A model generated the notes under the pieces. It was not told the origin of the DNA. It ran no database searches and saw only the letters and a program-made list of their open reading frames with translations. 64,000 bases of DNA from Chrysaora quinquecirrha (taxonomy: Eukaryota > Cnidaria > Scyphozoa > Semaeostomeae > Pelagiidae), in NCBI GenBank assembly GCA_014526335.1, contig JACTAT010000022.1, positions 2,362,604 to 2,426,603 on the forward strand. The letters run 5' to 3'. Below are positions 34,401-43,945 of this stretch, piece by piece; within the stretch, counting starts at the first letter, position 1, and the number at the start of each line of letters is the position of its first letter. The translations under genes were made by a program, and so were the position numbers.

Positions 34401-35380
34401 ATTTCGCACGGACAGAATAGGAATCTATAGTGACGTGACGTACTGGGGGGAATTTTCGTTTGAAACATTATTGCTGAGGGTATAAAGGATCATGTGACTA
34501 TCGCACCTGAGTGGAAATCTCATAAGGAGGAAATTAGAATCTCGACCGGCGTCATGCACCAGGGGGAGTTAAATTGGTAACATTTTTCCTGCCCAGCTGC
34601 TCACTTGCCCAATGGCTTAGCTGCCTTGTTGCTGATTTGCCCAGTTGCGCAGTTGGCCAGATGCTGACTTGCCAAACTGCTCGGTTGCGCTGTTGCTCCG
34701 TTGCTTGATTTCCCAGCTGCGCGGTTCCTCAGTTGCCCAGTCTCTCTGTTGCTCAGTTGCCCAGTTGTTCACTTGCCCAACTGCCTGGTAAGAAACCCAT
34801 TTATAAGAAACTCAGTACTGAGATCAATATTGTTGCCCAGTTGTTCACTTGCCCAACTGCCTGGTTGCCTTGTTGCTGATTTGCTCGGTTGCTTGGTTCC
34901 CAGTTGTTCAGTTTCACAGCTTCCAAGATGTCCAGTACGCAACCAAACACGTCGACCAAAAATGGTAAGAAACTCGCAGGTCTCAAGAATCTTTAGAATT
35001 AGAAATAAAGCATCGAGAAAACAAACTTCTGTTGCACCATAAGTGTCTATTTTGACACAAAAACAGCTGATGTAAACGTGAATTGTATTGCTTCTTCTAT
35101 TTGTAGAATTTAAGTGTCAATTGCCCGTTTTGGCACTTAAAAATTTTGATTCTAAGAAACTGCTAAGAAACTTTCAGTACCAAATTTGTCCCAAAACTAA
35201 GAAACTTTGAGTACTGACCAAAAATCTTAGTTTCTTATAAAAAAAAAAGAGTGTAAATGTTTCTACATTCGTCTGGAATTTGATTAATCCAGTAAAAGAC
35301 TTTTAGCGAGAGTGATTTAATTACTTACCAACAGCAAAAAAAGCTGCCAGACAAATCAAGATTAGGCCCAACTTTTTCAT
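17659..35380 (-). CDS. Ig/FN3 cell-surface receptor, type I membrane protein (12 exons, one tentative)
   Basis: Exons at 35380-35329, 30132-29791, (28635-28595), 26988-26719, 26569-26285, 25589-25321, 24081-23812, 23246-22926, 22108-21818, 20793-20605, 19985-19943 and 19403-17659 join in frame to about 1360 residues: signal peptide, five Ig domains, two FN3 domains, one membrane helix (exon 20793-20605) and a Ser/Pro-rich tail of about 600 residues ending E-W-L-V before TAG at 17661-17659. Each Ig or FN3 domain fills one phase 1-1 exon, the classic arrangement of NCAM/DCC/Robo-type adhesion receptors. No kinase or phosphatase domain is present. Two exons carry one-base frameshifts at homopolymers. 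Which receptor family it belongs to is not clear; an adhesion or guidance receptor is the inference. Confidence 0.87.
19943..19985 (-). CDS. Receptor exon: short cytoplasmic exon
   Basis: Acceptor TTTTTAG, donor GTATTT; 43 nt, phase 1 in and 2 out. Encodes RLLDEKLNESELN, a charged juxtamembrane segment. Confidence 0.7.
20385..20563 (-). mobile_element. tRNA-derived SINE (initial part resembles tRNA-Met)
   Basis: On the minus strand a pol III A-box TGGCGCAGTGG (20554-20544) is followed by 'CTCATAA', an anticodon-loop-like CAT, and a B-box GTTCGAGCC (about 20509-20501), as in elongator tRNA-Met. The tRNA fold is decayed and an unrelated tail follows, so this is a SINE, not a functional tRNA. 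It lies in the intron just after the membrane-helix exon. Confidence 0.65.
20605..20793 (-). CDS. Receptor exon: membrane helix
   Basis: Acceptor TTTACAG, donor GTATGC; phase 1-1, 189 nt. A Pro/Ser-rich stalk leads to about 24 hydrophobic residues (IILGVMFSVFVLILIISLIC), then a basic stop-transfer stretch rich in Arg and Gly, which fixes the tail as cytoplasmic. Confidence 0.88.
20855..21035 (+). repeat. Palindromic MITE-like repeat, copy 3
   Basis: Contains a partial duplication of 'gcgatgaacagc-catacttaaaagcttttt', then 'cagaaacagaccgaaacaa' and 'gactaaggcggaatttatac', as at 48.8-49.0 kb. Confidence 0.65.
21540..21745 (+). repeat. Palindromic MITE-like repeat, copy 4
   Basis: Inverted arms 'ctgacgttcatactctgagg' (about 21543) and 'ctcagagtataaacgtcag' (about 21660) enclose the shared 'aagcttttaagtatgcc' core. 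It lies between FN3 exon 2 and the membrane exon. Confidence 0.68.
21818..22108 (-). CDS. Receptor exon: FN3 domain 2
   Basis: Acceptor TTTCAG, donor GTTAGT; phase 1-1, 291 nt. TPLAPYNMQV, YIISWDTK, CKYFIIEAKQ and YSFRMYAVGQFSSEA match FN3 strands. Confidence 0.84.
22290..22640. repeat. AATC-rich tandem repeat with 136-bp period
   Basis: The word 'atcggataatcaatcaagca' occurs at 22321 and 22457, and 'atcggata' again at 22593, an exact 136-bp spacing. Within each unit 'aatcaatc' words dominate. It is intronic and looser AATC-like DNA continues to about 22850. Confidence 0.85.
22926..23246 (-). CDS. Receptor exon: FN3 domain 1
   Basis: Acceptor TTCTAG, donor GTATGT; phase 1-1, 321 nt. KPYKPVNIT, INVSWMP, FELWYRPL and IIRLRGKNDQGFGPFSD follow the fibronectin type III pattern (Trp in strand B, Tyr in C, N-x-x-G-x-G-P-x-S near the end). 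Confidence 0.86.
23812..24081 (-). CDS. Receptor exon: Ig domain 5
   Basis: Acceptor TTTTTAG, donor GTATTT; phase 1-1, 270 nt. VTFDCSATGIPEPNITWPP and SDHGRYRCVVVSEAG give a canonical I-set domain next to the membrane-proximal FN3 pair. Confidence 0.87.
24650..24710. repeat. (TTA)n/poly-T low-complexity tract
   Basis: TTATTATTATTATGATTTTATTAATATTATTATTATT-like sequence flanked by T runs, within a receptor intron. Confidence 0.75.
25321..25589 (-). CDS. Receptor exon: Ig domain 4 (one-base frameshift)
   Basis: Acceptor TTTTTAG, donor GTGAGT; 269 nt. VSLPCVAIGNPSANVTWEW is in the incoming frame; near 25471-25477 the frame shifts and the rest (NGSLVIENVTRKDEGVF, then TCTPFNKWF) reads in another frame that splices correctly to the next exon. 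One extra base would make the exon 270 nt. Consensus error suspected. Confidence 0.82.
26026..26113. mobile_element. Short MITE with GAGGGGCA ends
   Basis: Begins GAGGGGCAATTCACTCCTTG and ends with the inverted 'caaggagtgaaatgcccctc', an 88-bp element whose ends pair almost perfectly. A second, partial copy follows at 26187-26280. Confidence 0.75.
26285..26569 (-). CDS. Receptor exon: Ig domain 3
   Basis: Acceptor TTTCAG, donor GTAAGT; phase 1-1, 285 nt. QSIPCGKDK, LTWKRNG and DAGSYNCSVMK give the Cys-Trp-Cys set. Confidence 0.86.
26719..26988 (-). CDS. Receptor exon: Ig domain 2 (second cysteine missing)
   Basis: Acceptor TTTCAG, donor GTAGGT; phase 1-1, 270 nt. GLLPCNVAGNPFPEIIWTK has the first Cys and Trp, and KKEDSGYYQVTLKS is the F-strand, but Gln stands where the second disulfide Cys should be. 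An extra Cys (S-P-R-C-E-G) sits near the exon start. Confidence 0.85.
27220..27305 (-). repeat. Palindromic MITE-like repeat, partial copy 5
   Basis: Shares 'gattggtgcatttc', 'tctgttcctgacgtt' and 'actctgaggag' with the family copies. Confidence 0.45.
28595..28635 (-). CDS. Possible receptor microexon (tentative)
   Basis: AATTTTAG acceptor and GTAAGT donor flank 41 nt encoding EEPKPSDSGKLK-like residues in the incoming phase. The length breaks phase with the next exon unless one base is missing from its A6 run, a kind of error seen elsewhere in the window. It may be an alternative exon or chance. Confidence 0.3.
29791..30132 (-). CDS. Receptor exon 2: Ig domain 1
   Basis: Acceptor AATTTTAG, donor GTAAGT; phase 1-1, 342 nt. 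Ig signature: VTLTCDV (first Cys), VVEWRR (Trp), NVGDDNVYYCKV (second Cys). A basic R-Y-R-R stretch lies just after the signal peptide. Confidence 0.88.
30235..30410. repeat. Palindromic MITE-like repeat, diverged copy 6
   Basis: Carries 'catactcatcaagtataaac', 'atcagaaacatacagaaa' and, beyond, 'ttggtctgtttctgac', diverged from the other copies. It lies just upstream of Ig exon 1. Confidence 0.5.
31690..32890. repeat. ~200-bp satellite, six tandem units
   Basis: The word 'tcaa(a/t)gtgaggtgaataac' (with one G variant) recurs at about 31711, 31911, 32111, 32308, 32508 and 32705, so the period is 197-200 bp. Units share 'cgtaaaaatctgaaaaaatc' and 'tttcccagctttt'. The two middle units are nearly identical, the outer ones older. 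It lies in the first coding intron of the receptor gene. Confidence 0.9.
33041..33774. mobile_element. Foldback-type element built of a 64-bp minisatellite
   Basis: Left end 'cacgctagcgaaactataat' and right end 'attatagtttcgctagcgtg' are inverted copies. Inside, a 64-bp unit (CTGTGGTGGATAATCACTAC and so on) repeats about six times on the left in one orientation, and two to three units appear inverted on the right. The halves could form a very long hairpin. Open frames in it are artefacts of the 64-bp period. Confidence 0.8.
33790..34408. repeat. CpG-rich 300-bp tandem duplication
   Basis: From about 33806 the sequence repeats with an exact 300-bp offset ('gcggccatcg' at 33811 and 34111) until about 34407, with no difference seen by eye. 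The first half of each unit is extremely CpG-rich and made of short hairpins in series such as gccgcTTCgcggc, gcgacgcTTCgcgtcgc and cacgtgcTCCgcacgtg. It contrasts sharply with the AT-rich surroundings. Open frames on both strands are by-products. Confidence 0.85.
34570..34960. repeat. Degenerate TTGCCCAGTTGC-type repeat
   Basis: Short words 'ttgcccagttg', 'cagttgctc' and 'cacttgcccaactgcctgg' recur irregularly, the last twice (about 34771 and 34845), an old decayed minisatellite in the receptor's first intron. Confidence 0.65.
35329..35380 (-). CDS. Receptor exon 1: start codon and signal peptide
   Basis: ATG at 35380 opens MKKLGLILICLAAFFAV, a basic start followed by a hydrophobic stretch, a clear signal peptide. 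Donor GTAAGT follows in phase 1. A likely 3' splice site in the 5' leader (TTTTCCAG near 35407) suggests a noncoding exon further upstream. Confidence 0.83.
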
Positions 35381-38089
35381 CTTGAAATCATCTGTGGCAG
35401 AAAACTGGAAAACAAAATCACCAGATAATTCTCCAATATGAACAAGGCAGTAACTGCGAGTTATAAACTAAGTTTACTGAGAAAGATTAACGGTATTTGC
35501 TTGAAGGAAGCTCTCTCAAAACTTCCCACAAATTACTCGCAGTGAACAAAACCGCAGCCAAAGACCTTCTCGTTGATTCATTGTTGATTTTTCACACAAA
35601 AAGAGAACAATGAAGATTTAAAAACAATGGAAAATTCTTCAAATTAACCAATGAAATTGTAGGAAATTGAAATGAGTAATACTTCTATTGTTCTAATTCA
35701 AATAAGTGCTCTTCACGAAATCCAGTTGAGGTTTATCTTGATTGAGTTGATGATAGGAGAATGGCAAATAATACGAAAATTATAAACTGTAAAAAATTGA
35801 TTAAAAATTATACTTTTGGTCATGAAAAGTCCAAAAAGCAGATCTCCGGAATCAACCACCCTTCCGTCACCAAGCAACCCTTAAATCCCCACAATCTATG
35901 TCCGTAATCGGCGAAACACTAAAACATAAAGAATTGGCTTTGTTGAAAAAAAATTGCTGCATTTTTTACCGAAATCTTATTTTTACCCTTTAAAATACTT
36001 TCCGACAAAAAAATTCCTCAGAAAATTTGTCAAAAGCGAGGATACGACACGAAGGCACAGGGACACGAGGCAGAGCACGCAGAAAGCAACGCAACTAACA
36101 AAACAGCACGACAGTCTGCACGCTCCTCGTGCATCTGAATTCTTTGGTACAAATAAATTATGCACTGATAAAACACAGAACTTGCTGTTTATTGGAGACC
36201 CTTGCCAAGTACTGACTGAGCATAAATTAACGATTGAATACAAATGGCCCTATGACAGGTCCTTGCGGCACCTCGCTTCCAACAAGAGCGAGTGCAAATA
36301 AGCAAATCCAAGTCCATTTTCCGACTGTTTTTACGTTGCTTCTTTGTATAATTTTCATTAAACTCATTTCTTCAAACCAGAAATATAATTGGACCCAATC
36401 CTGTAAAGTTTTACAGTTTGAACAAAGAAACTGAAAACAAAGTTAGAAAACTGTTGTAAGAAAATTGACACAATCAACCTTCAACCAGCTATGCTGATGA
36501 ATAATTTATGTTGGAATGATGATGTAATGGAAAAGGAATGCAAACTAACATGGAGAACAATCTGCTCTTAATATTAATAAGGACTTGCTCTTATGCTCTT
36601 GGCAAAAACAGCAGACATCTTTCCTGTGCAGCCATGACTCATGTGAATCTTTGAAGAAGAAATCGATTTTTCTGTTGGATGAAAGTCAGGCCTTTCAACA
36701 AGGTCGAGATTAGGGGAAGAGATACTTTGATTGACGGAAATTTCTTTTTTGATTAGATGACGAAATTTCCAAGTGCTGAACCCCTAAGTGCTTCCGAGCA
36801 AGTGTTCATTGTCCCTGTCATTTCGACAATATAAATCGGGAAGCACTTCAGACGCTAAACCCCGATTAACACCGGCCTTGAAGGAAAAAAGAGACAAAGT
36901 GACAAAAGCATAAGTTTCTGAAATGTAATAATCGCGGTGAAGAACGTTTGATAGGAATGGTAGAAGGAATCTTTAGCCATTCCACCATCTCTATCTCTCC
37001 TACGGTTTCTAAAAGCAAAAGAAAAGTAGAACAACGCAACCTTAAAAAAAAAGGACGAGCGAGCGTATATAGGGCAAAGAGATACAACACAGAAATGGAC
37101 TTATAATCTCACCAGGGGAGGAAAGTTGAAAGACAAGGCTAACATTGGGCTATCATCTAACATTCGAATCGAACCATCAAGCACTAAGTAGGTACTCACT
37201 AACAATATGAATCTGGTGGTACTCTCTTTATGCTCAATCGACGTACTAGTAACACCGAGTTTTTCCATAGTAAATATGGTTTTTCAAACTAGTGAGTGTT
37301 ACATATTTGATATACGGTTGCTTGTAATTTGCCTTTCCTGCTGACAATGCCTTGAAGCCGAGTTACATTTTTGGTAGATGATATCAAGAAAAGGCCACAA
37401 ATGCCTAGGTGTGGACCGTGAGGGAAAGAAATAGATAGAGAAGAACGATTTAGTTTATTCTTTGGTTCACGTTGATGTTGACCATGTCATAAGCATAAAA
37501 TCCAGCAAAGCAAAATTTTGGGGTAACTTTTTCCAGGAACCCACAGTTTTGAAGAAGACTGAAGAATTGCGACGAAAGCTGTAGAACTGGAGATCAAAAC
37601 ATGAAAGCGATGATAGTGGAAGTTAAATTTGGTTTATGAACTTCTATGGTAAAATTTTAGTTAAAAGAATTTAAGTATCAGTAGCTGTTCCTTACCTAAT
37701 TTCAAGTGATTTGATTCCTTTCTCTATCCTGCTCTCCCTTCAAGCCGCGTGCTTGCTGTTCCAAATTTCCAAGTCTCCAAATAACACTAAAGCAAATCAT
37801 ACAGCAAGTTTAGAAAAGAACGTAAACAATCTTTGTAAACAACAACAAACGATGCATTCTATATACATGTGAGCTGCATTTTATTTACTTCTTGACAAGA
37901 ATTTTCAAATCGGAAAACGTGAATAGAAGATTTGGGATTAAGAATAGTATTTGCATGCGTAATGTAGTTTGTTTCTTCTTGACAATGGCTGATTAGTGAA
38001 CAGAGTAAAGAACGCTTTGTTTATGCATAATATTTACAGGTGGCGGCAATGTGACCTGCAATAACTAGTTTTAGTTATTAAAAATCTAT

Positions 38090-38640
38090 GAGGAAGAGGA
38101 AGGGGCCTGGGAAGCTTAAAAGGGAATGAGCATTGAGCAATGGCTTCATCGAAATGCTGTATTGCTTTGCAACCACTTCAAGGCGGAGCAATTCAGAAGC
38201 GGAGATCCATGTGACCCGCCGATCACAGACGAGCAAGGGCTGGTCTTAGTTATTAACATATGTGCGGAAAAGGATCGAGGACCTTAGACCACCAGACCAG
38301 AGCACATGTAAAGGACTGGATTTCAACGCTATCTTGCTTTGCAGGCACTTGAAGGCGGAGCAATTCAGATCCGGAGGTTTATTTGAGGCGCTGGTCAGAG
38401 ACGGGCCTGGACTAGTCTTACGTAGTAAAATATACGAGGAAGTTGCCCGAGGACCGTAAGGAAGAACCTTTAAGCAAATGATCAAAGCAAAAAGCATTGA
38501 CAAAATTAAGATGCTATATTGCTTTGCAATCACTTGGAGGTGGAGCAACTCAGACGTGAAGGCCTATCTTGGCTTATGTAATGCGGTTGTTAGAGACGGG
38601 CCAGGACTAGTCTTGATTATTTAATATCTACGAGGATGAG
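38090..38640. repeat. Three diverged ~180-bp tandem units
   Basis: The word 'gctttgca..cactt..agg.ggagcaa.tcag' occurs at about 38164, 38336 and 38521, each followed by 'agacgggcc-ggactagtctt'-like sequence. Confidence 0.65.
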
Positions 38641-40458
38641 GTCTCACGGAACAAAACGAATGGAACTTTTCCTTCTTACAAACTGCAAGATCCCAAGGAT
38701 TTTGTACTTTGTCAATTTTAGCCTTTGGCCTCTGATGACGGGAAGAAAAACAAAACATTGTTGAAATACTGTACCTCCACAAAAAAATGTTAGAAGTCCA
38801 ACATGTCAATTTGTGATTAAGCATCAAATGTTCTAAACGATATTTTGGATTGTCCCCCGATTTTTGCAAGCTGCGCTCTATTAGACATTTTATAGCAGAG
38901 CGACGGATACGAAGGGTGAAGGGTGATTCATGAAAAGCAACTAATGCTGATCGCCCTGAGTGACTTAAGGGCTTCCACATAGGGCACTACAATATTTCGG
39001 TAGAATTTCTCAATTTGCAAATAGGTCTGTGGTATTCCACAATCAGTAATTTGTCTGAATATGGATAAGTCCGACATTTTTGATGTATTATTAATGGTAA
39101 AACAGATGTGACTAAAGTGAAAAGATTGGATAATGTTATCATTGACAGCAGCTTCATTAGAACTGAACTATGAGAGGGTGGAAAGCTATAGTGCACTCCC
39201 TTATTTAAAGTTGTCTTGGTTAGCCTGCATTAATCCGGTCGTGCGGCAGATAGCAAATAACCCAACATCTATTAGCATATTAATTACTATTTGTGAAGCT
39301 ATTACACTTTGTGTTCTAATAAACAGCTGACGGTACTAAAAAGATTAACTAACGATTAAACGCAATTTCTGAGACGCATGACCTGACATTGGGGTACAAC
39401 CTCATTTCCATAACAAGATCATATAACCTCACTTTCATCAACATGGATAATCCTTGAAACAATAGATTGTTAGAGACGAATTGTGTGTTTGAGCCAATCA
39501 GAGACAAGAGAAAGCAAATGAAATGAAGCGAATTATAATATTTAAGAAGATTGGTAAAACAGGTTTGCAATGAGATTAACCAAGAAAGATTTTGATACAC
39601 AACATGAAAGAAATATAACCATGCCAGACAAATTTTGCTTCATGTACTGTATGCGTGCTAGCGTGTAGCGATGGTAGGATTAGGAAGTTATTCAAGTAAA
39701 CACGTGACAGATTGGTAGGCTCAACAACACAACGACACTGCAACAACAACAACAACATCTAGCGAAGTTGTGGGTATTGTGTAGTGAGTCTTGTTGGTAC
39801 AGCATGATCAGGATAGGTCTCGAACCAATTACCTCTGGCTCTGGTCTTGGTTTGAGCAGGACCAGACTCTAACGACCCATTCGTACAGCATTTCAGCAGC
39901 TTTCTGACAAAGTTGTTCAAACGAATTCCAACCCCCTCGCGGTTTATTTTGACCCATCCCACCAATTAGATCCTGAATGCTGTCCCGCCTTTTCAACCCC
40001 CTAAGCAAGTCCCCTGTCTGTTCCTGCTTCCGTTGCTATGTGCTGCAGGTGATTCAAATGGCGAGCATAATCAAAGCGAATTTTCATACTTTCGCAAGTT
40101 GCCCCTTCAAGAATTATGGTTCGGTTTGTCAATAAAGCACACAAAACGTGAAACAGAGGGTTAAGAATAATACGATTCCTTCCTGCGAAATTTGTAAGTG
40201 ATGGGTAGCCAAGAAAAGAATGATCCTGGATCAATATCATTGGCCTGGATAAGGCTATATGAAATTAAGGCTAGGACTATGTCCTAATATGTCTTTCTTG
40301 GAAATATACAAGAATAAGAGCTATTCTTCCCATTCAGTCATTTAGTCCTGTATTTCCACTATTTCACCCTTTTTTAGATTGAAAATTTTTCCTTCCTTTT
40401 CCCCATTTCAAACAAGCGATAGGAGGTCACAGAGTCGCGCGGTTTTCTTGACGCTAAA

Positions 40459-40911
40459 GGCCTTGCTAAACTTGGAGACACGACGCGCGAGACAATTCCT
40501 TTCGACAGAGCCAAGAAAAAGTTACGGTCACACGGTCATTGACCGGAGGAAGGTCAACCAGAACAAAAGAACACGTTCACTAAACAATGAAAAATAGGCG
40601 TGCCACACCTAAGACACGCCTATTTTTCATTGTTTAGTGAGGAAGGTTTTCAGCTAGGGGTATTTTTGTCTGGAGGAAGGTTAAACACTTTTCTGGACTC
40701 TGCCCTTCGATATCTCCCAGTTTAGCCAACTCAAAAACTTTGAAGCGCGCGTCAATATTTATAGCGAGAGACACGCAGATGTTTCTGGGAGACAACAGAA
40801 ACAATTCTTGTCTCCGGGACTCGGTGGACATGTTGCTCGCTTGTCACTCGCATGTTTAGCCATCCTGGGAGACACGCCGAATACAATGTCGCGCGCGACA
40901 AGTTTAGCCAT
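40459..40911. mobile_element. TIR element (copy A), with nested palindrome
   Basis: Left end 'gctaaacttggagacacgac' and right end 'gtcgcgcgcgacaagtttag' are inverted relatives. Much of the inside matches copy B at 41410-41671 (for example 'tttctgggagacaacagaaa'), but this copy also carries the 64-bp palindrome at 40577-40640. Confidence 0.6.
40577..40640. other. Perfect 26-bp-stem hairpin
   Basis: Bases 40577-40602 and 40615-40640 are exact reverse complements (TCACTAAACAATGAAAAATA plus GGCGTG) around a 12-base loop. Either a nested MITE or a small-RNA precursor. Confidence 0.8.
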
Positions 40912-41409
40912 AGCTAAAGCACCCTTTGCTCCCCTTTATTAGCTTGGAAATTTCATATCATATCATTTCATGTCAATTTCATATCTTTCTACTGGTTGAA
41001 ACTGGTCGATGAACAGAAATATTTCAAGCTTAACAAGTCAGTGCTTTTGACGGTTAGTGGGCCTTATGCGACATTTTTCTGATATGATTCCGAATAATAT
41101 TTGCTCGTGCCTAGCAACAACCAGCAATATGAGGAATCAATATGGTTATCTAAAGGTTCAATGGCTCAATAGTTAAAGTAGCTAAATTATTAATTGACAG
41201 CAGCGTCAATAAATGAGGACAGTATTCATCAGTACTATGCTCTTACTATATTTAACGCCTACTCCTTAATTCATTTGCTAAGATAGTAAAGCTTTTATGC
41301 ATGTATCTATATAGGGTAGCTGTTGAATTGAGATTACTTTTGCTTTCCATTGATTTCACAATAAATGCTCTACTAAAATTCAGTACCAGAGTAATTTGTG
41401 TAAAGGCCT

Positions 41410-41671
41410 GGCTAAACTAGGAGACAAGTCGTGCGCGACATTGCCACACATCACAGGTCCCCTCGATGTCCCCAGTTTAGCCACCTCGGCAACTTTGTAG
41501 CGCCCGACAGCGAGAGACATGCAAATGTTTCTGGGAGACAACAGAAACATTTCTTGTCGCTGTTACTCAGGGGACATGGGGACATGTTGCTTACTTGTCA
41601 CTCACATATTTAGCCATCTTGAGAGACACGCGGAATACTATGTCGCGCACGTCATGTCGCCCAGTTTAACC
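41410..41671. mobile_element. TIR element (copy B)
   Basis: 'ggctaaactaggagacaagt' at the left pairs with 'agtttaacc' and its inner flank at the right, ends of about 32 bp with some mismatches, both containing a 'gtgcgcgacat' block. No coding capacity. Confidence 0.65.
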
Positions 41672-43463
41672 ATAGCGTAAGTGTATTTAAATTTATTTTC
41701 ATACAACAAGAAACCTTACTCTTTGGAAAAGGCTGAGCGTGGCCTGAGCCTAGCTCTTAGTTAGGCAAAAATCTCTGTTCTTCTCTAATCTGCCGATGGA
41801 CAACTGCGGACAACTGCCCTTGGGGTTGTCACAGCCCTACACACCCCTTCCCCGTAGCTAAAGCCCTGCGTATTATAAAAAAGCGCACCAGAATCTTAAG
41901 TAAATAGCGACAAAGCTCAAGACGGTCCTTTTTTTACAATTAGGGTCAACATAACATTGCACCCGAGTAATTTCAGTACTTCTGCTTCGGAGTGCCCCAA
42001 GTCAAGTACGATTCAACACCGGTGTATTATGAGTAAAAAGTCCAGAATTTTATTATGATTTTGCAAAGGTAAGTATATAGGTACTAATCGGCTAATCCCA
42101 AGGTATATGACTTGAGTTTCGGTCACTTTTGCTATGTGTACGTGGTTTGTTAGACTTACAGAGAATCAGGAATCGACACAGACCTCAGAGTACCAAGGCA
42201 TTTCTAGACCCCTTCATTCAGACGAGATAACTAAAGCTGAGTGAAAGTGAGTGGATGGCTTGTAGCTTGTAACAATGCTGATTTTGTCATGCTATAGACA
42301 GAAATTCATCACATAATAATTTTGAAACTTACCCTCTGAGAAAAGCAAGAAATCCAGGTTTTTTTGGTGTAATCTGTTTCCCAGAAGTTCAAAATCGCTG
42401 TATAATAACAGTTTTGAAGGATCCTGATAGCCCTAGAACACGAAATTAAACTACGTTTCAGCAAAAAGTGATAAATTTTTAAAAAACTGCATAATGATTA
42501 ATTTTGTCATTGATTCATGGTCACCAGCAATGTGGTGAAGTTTTTCACTTGAACTGAAAAAGTCACAGACCGCAATGACTTTGAACGTAGCAACTAAAGA
42601 AACCTATACAACGCAAGTTTACAAAGCAAAGGAAAACATTCTACTGCGTTTTATTATGGCTTCCGAGTAGAAATAAAAGCGGAAAGAAACCTTTGCAATG
42701 CAAATGAACAGATACATACAGCGTTCTATTATGAGCTTCATAACTACACAAACCAATGATATGCACAATAGTTAGAATAAATAAAAAAGATGAAAAACAG
42801 AAAAACACCATGAAATAACAACGCAGTATTTCTTAGCACAGCTGACGAACAAAACTGCGGTATTTTCATGCATACTCTCTTCCTGAATTCACGGGAAAAC
42901 AAAAAGGAATGCCTCAATTTCTGAATTTTTCCTTATTTTTTTTAAGGCTACGTTGAAATGTTCTTATAACACCTACCCGATATAATACCAAGTCAGACGC
43001 AAAATTCAATCAAAAACTAGTGGTAAAATCATTTTAAAGAAATGATAAATTATAGGACACAATATGATTGGACAAAATATTCGGGGAGAATTGCGCACTT
43101 AATGTTTAATTTCTGCGCCGCGCAACAACGCTTTGTTTTAATAGGTATATACTCCTTTGAACCTACGTACGGCCGCGAAGGGCTCCGCGCTTGACCTAAG
43201 GAAAGTTTTATGGTTGCACACAGGTTAAATTCTTAGCCAGTTTTATTTTCAATGCCTTTTACCCTCTTAAAACATGTTGAGTGTGTTCCCCAAAAAACGT
43301 CTTTACGCTTTTTATTTAAAAGACATATAAAACCTTTGTTTATATGACGTAGACATAGACCCAGTGTACACAGGAAAAAAAGATACGGATCCAAAAGATC
43401 CGCACCTTTCAGGTACGTTATGGGTATGAATTCATTGCGTTCGCACGTGAACGAATCGGGAAC

Positions 43464-43603
43464 GGAGGGCATTTCACTCGTCGAAAAAGCGTACGAGATT
43501 CCTATTGAAACAAAAGGATTCTTACAAGATTCCTACGAAAACAATAGAGATTACAGCCCTCCAGCTAAGGGTGTATGTGATTCTGAGGAGTGAATAGCCC
43601 CTC
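43464..43603. mobile_element. MITE with GAGGGGCA-type ends (copy)
   Basis: Starts 'ggagggcatttcactcg' and ends 'gaggagtgaatagcccctc'; interior 'gagattcctattgaaacaaa' as in the 12.65 kb copy. Confidence 0.7.
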
Positions 43604-43945
43604 GTCGGGAATGCATCGCGACTTTTCGGTCCACTTCACGAACTGTTTCAGAGTAAAGATGGTCTTCGGTCTAAGACCTTAGAGTCTTATCATTGATGCA
43701 ATAATAGTTAAAGGGCAACCAGTCACCAAACTGCTACATTATAAGTTTTAGCTAGATAGAATGAGAAACAATAATATGCTTTGCATCAAAATCAAAACAT
43801 ACTGAAAATCAATAAAATGATAAAACAGATTAAAAGAAAACTTAAACATTCTGTACAACTGAGGGGTTTAAAAATTTATCATCTAAATCATCTATAAAGA
43901 AAGAAAATTAGGGTAAGTTAAATATTGGGTTTCAACAAGCATAAG

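Larger units (their letters stand above)
35410..43945. other. Intergenic region without a recognised gene
   Basis: No conserved protein or splice-linked exon chain was recognised. It holds a three-unit diverged repeat (38.1-38.64 kb), two TIR elements (40.46-40.91 and 41.41-41.67 kb), a perfect hairpin (40577-40640), a MITE (43464-43603) and presumably the promoter of the receptor gene near 35.4-35.6 kb. Confidence 0.6.

Noticed and set aside
33700..34468. Arg/Ala-rich frames on both strands of the CpG-rich duplication
   Set aside because: Produced by GC-rich hairpin sequence and duplicated with it; no similarity to a protein family was recognised.
17659..35380. Receptor as a pseudogene because of two frameshifts
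   Set aside because: All splice sites and domain residues are intact and similar homopolymer shifts affect UPF3 and the young gypsy element; consensus error is the better explanation.
35954..36434. Frames of up to 115 residues upstream of the receptor
   Set aside because: No recognised motif, no linked splice chain and both strands open; treated as chance.
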